From the NCBI GenBank assembly GCA_930367215.1, contig OV884057.1:202233621-202297620 (forward strand): a stretch of 64,000 nucleotides of DNA. Reading direction: 5' to 3'. The translations under genes were made by a program, and so were the position numbers. Below the pieces are notes generated by a model, which saw nothing but the letters and a program-made list of their open reading frames with translations, did not search any database and was not told the origin of the DNA. The stretch's first letter is position 1; every line of letters starts with the position of its first letter. This document shows, piece after piece, positions 33,724 to 45,500 of the stretch. The stretch comes from Pollenia angustigena. Its lineage: Eukaryota > Arthropoda > Insecta > Diptera > Polleniidae.

Positions 33724-34431
33724 CACAGAAAAAAATAATTTTCATATTTGAATACGAAAATCGCATATTTGATTAAAATTTTTTTGAATTTTCTGCGATG
33801 ACGATTTTTGCAGTATTGATAATAAAGTTTGTAGGTATAGTTATTGAATTTTTAGTCAACAACAAAGTTTTTTGAATCAATAAAAAAGTTGTTGCCCAAA
33901 ATAATTTTTTTCAACAAAATGTTTACGTGATGTGTTTAAATAAATTGTTGGAAATGTAGAAAAAAATCAAACAAAATGTTTATCGAATCTTAATTTATTT
34001 ATTAACTATGATGTGCTTAATTCCCAGGCTTTATTTTTTGATAAATACACTAAGATTTATTATGGTGGGATAAGCTAGTTCCTATGCGCATTTGGCTGAT
34101 TGCTTAGGCCAGATTATCATTATCCAAAGATTGTGGCAAAACTAAATGATTTATACAAATATAACTGTAAAGCGAATGAGAATTATGAGCTTTAGAAAAT
34201 AGACAAAAGTTGTAAAAATACTGGCTTTACTTTGATTCAAATATTTTTTTTATTGAATATGAAAAAATATTTAATAATTTTATTATTAAATATGTTTTTT
34301 TTTGAGTGCTATTTTGCAAAGTGTAAACTTGATAAATTTTTTCATTAAATCAAATAAAAAGTTTGTTGACCTAAAATTTTATTTTTAACAAACTGTGGTG
34401 TTAAATATTTTTTGAGATATTTTTTTCTGTG
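33724..34431. mobile_element. 708-bp TIR element in the palindrome loop, TSD TA
   Basis: CACAGAAAAAAAT and ATATTTTTTTCTGTG are the ends, each flanked by TA. It holds a stretch (GATAAGCTAG...GCTTAGGCC near 34070-34110) similar to one at 28740-28765. It accounts for most of the non-palindromic centre. Confidence 0.65.
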
Positions 34432-37400
34432 TACTCAAAAAGAAACTACAATTTAACATTCGAAAATCTGTTGAAAGTTCGTTCATTATTGTTTTTACAA
34501 AAGCAGATTTTTACTAAACAACCTGAATATATATACAGAAGATTAACTTTTTCAAGATCTAACAGAGGAAAAAATATAAACTCCATTCGGTACATTTTTA
34601 CGTTTCTACAATTCGGTTGTGGAACAGACTACCCCCCATATTCATTTCATTAGCAATGCAAACAGTTTTAAATCTACCATTTTTGTTAAAATTTTTTTGG
34701 TAAATTATTTTAATAACTTTTGTATTTGTCATTAGTCAAAAATTTTTTTTAAATTGAATTTTTAACAACGTATTCATAAACGATTATTGAATAAGGAAAA
34801 TTTTCATAGAAAATTTGATATGTAAACCTTTTTAAATTTAAACTATTTTTATGCGTCGAGTTTTTCGGGTCCCAATTAGCGACGCAAACTGAAACGACAA
34901 AACTTCGAAATCACAGAAATTTAAAAAAGATGCAACTTCGAAAACGACGCAAACCGAAGCGACGTATTGGTGTACAGGCATAAATCTTTTATTTAATATT
35001 CATTAATACTGATTTTTTATATTTGTTGACTTATTTGTATTAATTATTTATTTATATGTTTTATTTTCACTTTAATTTATTGTGCCACAAATGTATAACT
35101 TTATATCTACGGTACTGTAATATAAGACACCGTTCTTGTTGTATTGTCTTATCTAATAAAGGATCAATATCACCAACACTTTGTGAATTGTATGTAGGTA
35201 AAAATAGATTTCTCAAAAAACAAACGTTTCGCTTAATAACGAGAGACAGGATATGCTCAGGTTCAGTTTTATTTAATAATTTGATTACATTTATGTGCGC
35301 TGTTTTATATTCTATTATATTAAAAATTTTATAAAGCACAATCAAACAATTCCTGCCAAAAAGAATCTTCACATAGGTATGCATACAACATATGAGGGGT
35401 ATATTTGCAAAGACTGCAATGTCCACATTCATAGTTTTCGCAATAAATAGTAAAAACCTCTAGCTCAAAGTATGTATATTCATATTTATGTTTTGTATAT
35501 CATGCTATTCAGTAAATAAGAATATGATGAAGATGTGACGCAAGTTTCAACCAAATCGATATAGTGGTTTGCTGGCAATTATAATAATAAAATTGGAGAT
35601 TGCTGTGTTTGCTCTAATCAAATCAAAAAGTCAGCTGTCGTAATACCACCGCCTGCTTATCAATTGGCCTTAACACATACCTTTTTATTTTTTCTAAATT
35701 CCTTTCCATTTGTTGGTGTCTCTTGCCTTTTTTTCTTAATTGATTTGGAGGAACTTATTAACAACTCAGCTCCATAATTACGACCAATGACAAAGTTATA
35801 AAATTAACAATATAATTAACTGTTTCATATAAAAGAGAAATTGTTATTTTTTTCATTTCTTTTAGTTTTGTTTTGCAAAAAAGAAACAGAATAAAAAAAA
35901 TAGCGCGCATTTTTGAAAATAGTTGAGAGAAAAAGAGCTCAACAAACTGTGATCATTGCAAAAACGACAATCTCCAATCTCCAAAAGTATGTTCAACTCT
36001 TAATTTTTGAACATACTTTTTTATGGGATAAATGTGTTTCTAGTAATGTAATATTCACTAATTGGAAGCATTCATTAAATACAACTAAGAGGTATTATAA
36101 GTTACGTTTGTAAAAAAGTGGACATTGCAGTCTTTGCAACTATACCCCTCATATGTGCATCACTTGCCACAGATGGTGTGTACAATTCTTTTTCTGTGTA
36201 AATATTGGCGTCATAATTATTCATAATTTTTTTCCTATACCTGTTGTAAAAATAACAAGTGAAAAAATAAATAACCCTTTATTTTCCGCTAAAAAAATAG
36301 ATCATAAATTTGCATACATTTGTTGTTGTGATTCCACAAGGTATTGTTTGTCATACGTATATGCAACAACAAATAAAAAGGTCACAAGTGTGTAAAATTG
36401 GCAAAAAAAATGTTCATAAAAAAGGATCGCTACTTGCATGAAAATTTTGGTTTCGTTATTGTTGGCGTCATAATTATTGCTTTATTTATAAATGTCTACG
36501 CAAGTGCATATAGCAAACAAAAGTGTTTTACCTAAAAAATATATTTATGATAGGCGCAAATAAAAAAACAACAATAGTCTGAAAAAACATTTCTTTTCCA
36601 AATTACATACTTATAAAAAACAAGAAAAGTCATAAATTTTTTTTTTTTTTTTTAATCAACTTGTATAACACAAAACACAATATCAAATTTCTAAGTTAAC
36701 TTTGTCGCTAACAATTATATATACATACATACATATAGGTATATATATGCATAGTCTTTACAACAGATCACTTCTTTAAATGTTCTTTTCTCTAGAAGAT
36801 CATACATATATAAGCAGCCTCTTACCTACATTTACACAACATCCTTTTTTTTGAGCTTCTATTACAAGATTGCGATTTGTTGTTCTAATTTGAATTCATC
36901 CATTATCATCAACAATTAAATGAGCTAAGCTAAAAACGCATAAAAATGTTTGTCCTTATAAAAGATACTTTGTCTGTTGTAAATAAATTTCTCAAAACAC
37001 AATCGCACTTTTGCACCTTTACTCTATTTTTGAACAACTAGTCCAAACACCAATTTAATTTTGTCTTTGATATAACACTCCCTATATTCTTTTAATGGCT
37101 GTTTATAAATTAAATATTATTATAAATACAAACTAAGTACATATGTATATATTTTCTTAAAATATTAGTTAACTTTTCAATATTTTTTATATTTTTGCAC
37201 TCAAACTATAAAACTCACCTTTCAACCATATTTTGCCTTTTTTCAATAAATTAACCATCAAACATAATTATTTACTTCTTCCTACACATACTCACATTCA
37301 AAGATTTTCTTATTTTAAATTTTTCCCTTTTTATTTTTTTGTATGTACACACAAAAAAAATTTTTTTCTTCATATTGTGACTATTATTAGTTTATTTTTC

Positions 37401-38048
37401 GACTAATAATATGTTTACTATTTACTCTAAAATATTTAAATATGTCGTGTGTAATAGTCGCATATTTTGTGTCGCATATTTTGGCAGTCGATGATCAACA
37501 AGACGGCATATTTTGTTTTGTTATGTTATTTATATTCGTACATTTCGCATATACTGCGGCAGTTTGTAATGTGTGGTAGGAATATATTGATATTGTAGAA
37601 ACAAAACATTTAATATTTATGGTGACAAAAAATATGTTAAAGTTACGATATAAAATATATTTATACGGCGAAATATTTAATATTTTGCGCATTTTATATT
37701 ATAAAGTTACCACTGGTTAAATATTTTTGAATATTACTACAATGTTGTTAGTAAATTATGAATATTTTTGCGATATGAATACCTTTAAATATTTTAGTTT
37801 TGAATATTTACTGTCGTTTTCGGTATGAAGAAAAAAAACTATTTACTAATTTTTAAACCCTGGTAAAAAATAATAATAGTAAATGCATAATATCGTTGTG
37901 GGTAAAATTTGCAAACGGTTCCTTAATGCAAAATGTGTGTGGTTGCAAAAGAAATTGTTGCTCTATTATGAACACCAAGTGAAAATGTTTTTTTGATTGT
38001 GAACGAAGTTTTAACGAGTCAAACTTGACATGAGTGAACCGGCACTAA

Positions 38049-38313
38049 GTGCTGGTTCACACAGGTCAAGTTTACTTGAACAGTTTTATTTAAATTTTCT
38101 TTTGAACTTGCGTTCACGTTCATGCACAAAATTAATTTTTGTTTTCTTTTCCTTCAACTTTGTAGCTATTTATTATATTACGGATGAAAAAAGAAAAGAA
38201 AAATACAAAACTAACTGGTACGGTCAAGTATTTACCCCTTTCCATTCTCTTTACCCCTCTCTCCTAAAAGCTCAAGACTTGAAGAGCCAAACTTGACCTG
38301 TGTGAACCAGCAC
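38049..38313. mobile_element. 265-bp Harbinger-like MITE, TSD TAA
   Basis: GTGCTGGTTCACACAGGTCA and TGACCTGTGTGAACCAGCAC are exact inverted ends. TAA flanks both (38046-38048, 38314-38316); the left TAA is shared with the right TSD of the preceding element. Confidence 0.85.
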
Positions 38314-38350
38314 TAAGAATAGTACGAAAAGTGTCAAGTTGAAATTGTAT

Positions 38351-38486
38351 GTGCCGGTTCACACACATCAAGTTTGTCTCATCAAGTCCTGAGTTTTTAT
38401 GAGAGAGGGGAAAATAAATGGCATTTCCCTTCTCTCCCAAAAGTTCAAGGCTTGACGAGTCAAACTCGACGTGTGTGAAACGGCAC
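38351..38486. mobile_element. 136-bp Harbinger-like MITE, TAT flanks
   Basis: GTGCCGGTTCACACACATCA pairs with CGACGTGTGTGAAACGGCAC. TAT lies on both sides (38348-38350, 38487-38489). Confidence 0.8.
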
Positions 38487-38497
38487 TATAATTTAAT

Positions 38498-38632
38498 GCC
38501 TGTTTTTAGAAAACGTAAGCAAGTGAGTGAGTGAGAAATTATATTGAAAACAAAAACAAATTTTCGTTTTTTATTGTTGTTTTCAATATAATTTCTCACT
38601 CACTCACTTGCTTACGTTTTCTAAAAACAGGC
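38498..38632. mobile_element. 135-bp perfect foldback
   Basis: GCCTGTTTTTAGAAAACGTA and the following arm of about 60 bases return as an exact complement ending TACGTTTTCTAAAAACAGGC. The loop is AAAACAAAAACAAATTTTCG, almost the same core as the foldback at 3686-3813 although the arms differ. Confidence 0.8.
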
Positions 38633-39445
38633 AGTTAACATTTTAATAAAGCGGCCCACACACTTGCAATATTATTGTATATGATATTCGCCATGGTATA
38701 TCCATTTTGCCCTATATTATGCAATAAGTCGCACAATGGTTTCATTTATTCAATAAAAAGGTGAACTTAACCTATAGGAATAACATAAACAGCATTGTTC
38801 AATGTTGCCAACTCATTTCACTTTTTTTTTCGTTGTGCAATGAAAATCAAGTCTATTGATTGTGCCACCTTGGAATATCACAAACACATCGGCGATATAA
38901 TTGTACAAGTGTATGAGCCGCTTAAGAGTGAGGTCTAAAAAACTTTACACAACAAATCTAAATTCTTACACGCCGAAAAACACTGTGTACAGCTGGCCTA
39001 GAGATCCCACCTCCTTATTCATGAGCTTTGCAATTTGTTTTGCTTTGTTTCTTTCGTAATTTCCTCGTTTTCTTCGTATTCTAAACAAACTTATTTGTTT
39101 TGAACTTCATTTTCGTTGCTTTTATTTCATCATGGTCGTTGTTTTTATAAAAAAAAAATAGTAGTTCGATAAATTAAATGTTTTTACAGCTGTTAAATAC
39201 ATTTTGTGTGGTGACAAATGAGACATCGACCGACCGAGCGCATTGTACTGGCCTATGTATAATTTTATTTCTTAATTAAATGGTTATAAAAAAGTTAATT
39301 TTTTATTAGTCATACCAAAATATACCAAAATAAGAAAAAATAAGTAACATCAAAGATAAAGAAGGGCGTTTTGACCGGATTTTTTTAGGCGCATGCAATT
39401 AATAAATTATACAAACATTTTCATGGAAAACTAAAACATTAAGCT
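38633..39445. other. ABCC10 5' flank
   Basis: AT-rich sequence with no recognisable gene or mobile element. Transcription should start here, but I can name no TATA box or initiator with confidence. Confidence 0.35.
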
Positions 39446-39517
39446 ATGGAAAAGTAAGTACAATCTGTTGATATATTAAAATATAAATATTCTAATATTT
39501 TAAAAAGCTCCAACAGA

Positions 39518-42500
39518 ATGAATGTGAATGAAGAATTAAATTTTCACTGGAATTGGACGGATTTTTGTTCTACTGGAGTAAGACCATTTGCTAGTGATTC
39601 AAATGACTTGCTACCATGTTTTCAAGAAATTATTTTACAACTACCCATATATACATTGTTTGCTGCAGTCTCGGCATACCATTTTGGTGTTTTTAGCCGG
39701 TGTATAGCACGAGATCGTACACAATTATGTGCAATTTATTTGCGTGTAGCTTTCGCAATTCTTTTGGCTGCATTACCAGCAATAAAACTATTTCAATTTT
39801 TTCGTATGGGAGTCAGATTGTATGCCGCCGACATACTAGTCGTTTGCACAGAATGCGTTATGTGGGTAGTGCATAGTGGTAAGTTAACATTCTATAATGT
39901 ATCGTTATCTAAAACGCAAAAATGTATCGTTAACAAATTCTAAATTGATTTCTTTGATGACGCTTCACTTCATCATATAACATATCGTCATATAAAAGGC
40001 AAAGGGCCTTAACTTAACTATTGTGATTACAAAAACAGTTTTTTTTCAGGATAGTAGGTATCAATAATTCTTAATTTGTTAATGATATAAATCAGAAAAA
40101 ATCGTTGTTATAATCACAATAGTTGCCTTTACATTTGCCAAAAATTAATGGATGGAAAATAGCCTCTGTATAAAGTTAACACTGAGTAGGTATTGTTTAT
40201 TTATTTATTTTTTTATTTTATTTTCTTCAATAACATAACCGAAAGTTAAGAAACAGAGGAAGGGGAGGCACGTCAACTAAAAAAGTTTCTTGTATTTTAT
40301 ATAAAAAGCTGTTACAACAGCACTTTTGCAATACCATTTTGGTATAAATGTATAAAATAAAGCTACAGGTAGAGACTTCAAACTCTTAAGAAAATTATGT
40401 ACATATATATTTTTATATCTTTATAAATGGATTTATTTATTTTGAGATCAGAGTGGGATTCACCTTTACTATAAAGATTTTTTACTTCAAATTGGTAAAC
40501 AAATATGTGTTAATTTAGTGAACTGATTTTCATATTACTTGCTATTAATGAGATAAATAATAATGCAATTTGACAGCAAAGCGAAACGAGTATTGCTAGC
40601 AACTTATAAAATAATATACGTTACACTTACTAAAAATATCCAAGGGGGGATCACATCACAAATGTTATTTTTATTCGATATATCGCATTGTTATTGAAAT
40701 AAAAATTAATCATAGTTAAGTTTGCATTCAAACTTCTCTAGTGCGGAATCTTTATTATTACTGTAAGTTAATATCTGCACTAAACTAAAAATGTTTATGT
40801 ATGAAATGTTGTAGATAAAATAACATAATATTTTATTTAAATGGGATGGGAAAGTGGTTTAAAAATTATAAGCTATCAAAACATGTAAAATATCAAGAAA
40901 AACATATTTTTCTCATTTAGAAATTTAGTACTTTATATTCGTTTTTTTTTTTTTGTTTTAAGCTTTATTAATTTTATTTAAATTGATTTTAAAGATTTTC
41001 TAAACTTAAATATTTTTTAATTTTATATTTGTTTTGTGTATTTGTGTCATGGTTTTGTGTTTCATTTTAAACTTAAAAAATTATACTTTGCTTAAAAACA
41101 AGTAAGAAAATATAGACGATCAAGATAGGGAATGGTAAATCGATTCTAATCAAAATTCGATTTTGAGGTAAAAAAAATTTTTTTGCAATCGAATCTACGT
41201 ATTTAATTTTTTAATTTTTATCAAAATTTTAGTAATTTTTAATTTTAGTCTTAATATTATTATTATTATTATTATCATTTATTAGACAGTAAATAAATTA
41301 CAAAATCTAATACAAAAATTCAGGAGCATTAGCAGCAAGGCCATCCGCTCTAGGATTAAAGTAAACAAACTTAATACCTTCAGTATATTTATAAAATTAT
41401 TAAAGGAACTGTAACTTGTATGTAATGGATATTATTACAAAGAATAAAATAAAATGAATAGGTAAATAAAATTAAATGATTACTAGATGACCCGTGCGAA
41501 TATTTCGCACCGTTAGTTGTCATTTTTGTAACATAAAATGAAAATAATTAATAAAAATTTTAGTAACTTCAATACATTTTATTTAAAGTATAAAAATTTT
41601 AGAAATCATAATATATATCATACATATTTACATACATACATACATATGTTTAAATGCTTTTATAATACTTCTTTGAATACAATGTTAGAGGTAATGACAT
41701 GATTATCGTTAACTTTTTGCCCGTACGAACAGTTCTATATAAAATATAATTTTTATCAATGAAATCAATTTCTCATTATTTTTCGTCATTAGTGTTAGAA
41801 ATAAGCTTTAAAATGAGATATCATTCATTAAATTTGATGCGGTGGTATGGGAGATATTTGCAACCGACAAAAAAAGTGCTTTAGAAATAATATACACGGA
41901 TTGGATGGACCAAAAATTGCATCTCTTATCTTTTCAAAATGTAAACATTCTACCAAAATATGATTGACTGTTAGTACCAGTCCACATTTAGTACACAAAG
42001 GGGTTGATTGACTCCGAAGAATATGATTGTGTGTGGCAACAGTATGACCAAGGCGAAGTCGGGAAAAAATTTTGATGTGATATTTGTTGACATTAGTTAG
42101 ATAACGTGGTGGAATGAAATGCTCGTTAATTTCCTTATAATGAGGGTGATAGTAGCCGGACCATGTGCTGATATTGCTCTGACGAATATGATCGCTGATA
42201 AAATTACGTATGTCTAGTTTTTCAGGATAGTAATCCATGATTATGGGGGCCGTATTTGCATACTTCGCCGCCTCGTCAGCCTTAACATTTCCCTTTATAT
42301 TAGTGTGACCTGGGATCCAAAGAATTTTTATTTTGTTCGGGTATTTAATAAGAAGGTCGCGAATTTGATTTATTAAGTTCCATTTGCAAGAATTAGGATT
42401 TCGAATTGACCTTAAAACTGACAGACTATCATAACATATAACAGTCTTATGTACTGTGTTAAGAGCAATGAGGATAGCATTAAATATAGCTGAGGCTTCA

Positions 42501-45500
42501 GCTACAAAAATTGAAGTAAAATGTGGCAGAATTTTCATACTAAGAGTGCCACCTTCGCTTCCGACAATGGCATATGATGCTGAACCATTTAAAGATTTGG
42601 AGCCATCTGTGTACAAAAAGGTCCAGTCTTCGTTTAGGAGAATTTGTTTCCTTTCCAAGTATAATTGTGCGAACATGTCATTTGATGTGTTATCTTTAAT
42701 AAATTTTGAGAGAGATATATCACAGGATTTATCCATAAGGAACCAGGAAGGGTAGATCCGTGTTGAAGTTTTCATTATCGTTCTAATGCCAAGTGTGGTA
42801 GCCAATTGGAGGGATTCCTGAATGGCAGAGGTGATTTTATAATTTCTTTTAGCAGTGAGATGTTTTCGAACGTTCTCATCAATAACAGAGTTATTAAAAA
42901 AAAGTATTTTGGTAATTAATTTCAGTTTGATTTCCTGAATGCGATTTTCTATGGAAGGCAACCCTGATTCACAAAAGATGTGCTTTAATGGGATGGTGCT
43001 CAATGCAAATATACTTGATCTTATAGCACGATGATAAATACCTTTAATGATGTTAAGATTTGATTTTGCTGTATTACCAGTTAGGAACAGGCCATAGTCG
43101 ATCTTGCTGAGAATTAGAGCTTTAGTTATGTACGTTAAGGTATTAATATGTACACAGCTTTTCCTACTTGATAGATATGCAATTATATTTACTCTTTGAG
43201 TTAATGATCTTTTAATTGATAGGAAATGTTCTCTCCAAAAATAATTTTTGGAAAAATTATGCCTAGAATTTTTAATTGGTCAACATTATCAATGATAATG
43301 TTGTTAATGTTCAATTGATAGGAGTGATTATCACACAGTTTTTTCCTGCAGATATGAAGTTTCTTGGATTTGTTAGTTGAGATGTTCGCACCTGATTTCA
43401 AACACCACTAATTGATTTTATTAAGAACATCCTGTAATAAGTTATTGGTTTCAAAATTACAGTTTCTTTTGCAAAAAATATAAAGGTCATCAGCATAAAT
43501 GCAGTGATCCAGATATTTACAGCATTTTATTATCCTGTCAATTTCGCCAAATGCAATTGAAAAAAGAATAACGGATAGGGGAGAACCCTGAGGGATGCCG
43601 TTATGTAGTGGATATATAGATGAGTAAACACCATTTACTCTTGCCCGAAATTTGCGGTGAGATAAATATGACTTTACATAGTTAAATATTTTTGGTCCTA
43701 CCTTCCACTTAATTAGTATATCCAGGATCACATGTGCCCCAATTCGGTCAAAAGCTTTCTCAAAATCAATTGAGAGAATTGATACATGATTCCGTGATGA
43801 AAGAGCTTTACTAATATAAAAATCAATATGTAAGAGAGCATCCGTGCAGCCTCTACCAGTTTTAAATGCCACTTGATTTTTTGAACCAAGTTGATTTTTC
43901 TCCAAAAACCAATATAAACGTGTTGCAATAATCTTTTCAAGTATTTTGCTTATGCAGGGTAATAACGAGATAGGGCGATATGATTTTATTTCCTGTGAGT
44001 TATAATTATTTTTTGGAATAGGAACAACAGATGCAGTTTTCCAATCAGTTGGTATTATGCCTGAGTTAAAAATATTGTTGTAGAGTTCCAATAAACGATT
44101 TCCTGATTGTGAACTAATATTTTTAATCATTTTATACGATACTCGGTCAAAATCAGGTGTGGACCCTTTCACCTTAGATAAACAACATTCCAACTCTGTA
44201 TGAGTTATGTCCTTTTCTATACAGGTGGCATTAGTATAAATGTTATTACCAGAGTTTATGGCACGTTAGGAATTTTTTGCGAATGTGAATTGTTGTGAAA
44301 AATTTTTATCGGAAGAATATTCAGACCAATTATCGGCAAAGGATTCAGACATTAAAGTTGGCTCCGTAATGATTTTATTATTATACTAGCATTTAACCCG
44401 CTACTTCGTTAGCGTTTCCTTTTCCTTCGTGGACATATTTGTATGTCAAAGCTTATTTTTCTAGGTTTAAATTTGTATTTAAATTCTAGCATTTAACCGG
44501 CTACTTTGTAATCAGGCCTTTTCTTTCATGAACATATTTATGTTCCAAAGTATGTACTATATGTTAATAGGTTAAAGCAAAATAGTTCCAAGATTTTTTA
44601 TATCATAGGTTGATATTGACACAGGACTTTGCACCTATAATTTTGTGCTTTTAAGTTCAATATATGAAATTCAAAAAGTACGAATCGTAGAACACAAAAG
44701 CAAATGAAAGAAAGTTAATTTTCCGTATTATCCTTTTTGATACTTTTTTCTCCCCATTTATGGATTAAAAATTTCAATGTTGTAGTTGGAGCCTATAGTT
44801 TAGAACGTTTTGTCATAGGATGAAAAATCTCTGGTGGGCGTGAGGGACTTCGCCAATTGAGCAAAAAAAAATGTTTGGTTTATAATGAACCGAAAAATGT
44901 GTTTTATTATCCCATATTGCCCATAAGATATAGTCCCTTGGGGCAATGATGTCCAGAAAAGTTGTGTCTCTAAAGTACATACAGTGGTGGCGTGACAAAA
45001 TATGTACAGGTTTTACGCGTTTACTCCCCAAAAGGACCAAATTTCGAAAAAGTACCAGACACCTGTCCTCTTATTTTTTTAATGAACAACATTAGGTGTT
45101 AAATTTTTTGTATCTCTATTAGTTTTGGATTTTTTAGGTAAGCGAGATCGAGTTGGCGAGAGTCCAGCCTCCGGTCCAAATGGCAGCTTTTTAGCTTCAG
45201 GATCTTAGGATGTGTCATTCAGTTACTTTACAGTTTTATATTATATAGATAGATGGAGAAGAATGTTGTGAAAAAGTAACAAAATTAGGAATGATTTTCA
45301 CACCTTAAACGTTTGAATTTCAAAACAGGTCCAAATCTGTTTTGTATTCTTTAGATAAGCTACGAATGTGATAACATTTTTATTTACCCTTCTACTCCCC
45401 AAAAAGTCCGTACCTCACAAAAGTACCAGAAACCTGTCCGTTTATTTTTTTAATGAGCAATAATAAGTATTAAATTTTTGTATCTCTTTTAGTTAAGGAG

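Larger units (their letters stand above)
30293..37862. mobile_element. 7.57-kb hAT-ended element that is one giant palindrome, TSD GTAAAAAA
   Basis: The ends CAGGGTTTAAAAAT and ATTTTTAAACCCTG are flanked by GTAAAAAA on both sides (30285-30292, 37863-37870). From about 30436 to 33640 the left arm is repeated in reverse complement from about 34515 to 37731. Positions sum to about 68166 throughout, and five translated stretches (65, 80, 66, 92 and 121 codons) are identical in the two arms, so identity is very high. The outer ~140 bases of each end are not inverted copies beyond the terminal ~14. No transposase is visible. All short frames occur in both arms and I treat them as non-coding. Confidence 0.85.
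29945..38045. mobile_element. PIF/Harbinger-like MITE split by a 7.6-kb palindromic element, TSD TAA
   Basis: GTGCCGGTTCACACACGTCA at the left end pairs with TGACATGAGTGAACCGGCAC at the right. TAA flanks both (29942-29944, 38046-38048). Without the inserted palindrome the element is about 523 bases. Two short relatives with the same ends follow directly (38049-38313, 38351-38486). The 3-bp TWA-type duplication and G-rich ends support Harbinger. Confidence 0.75.
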
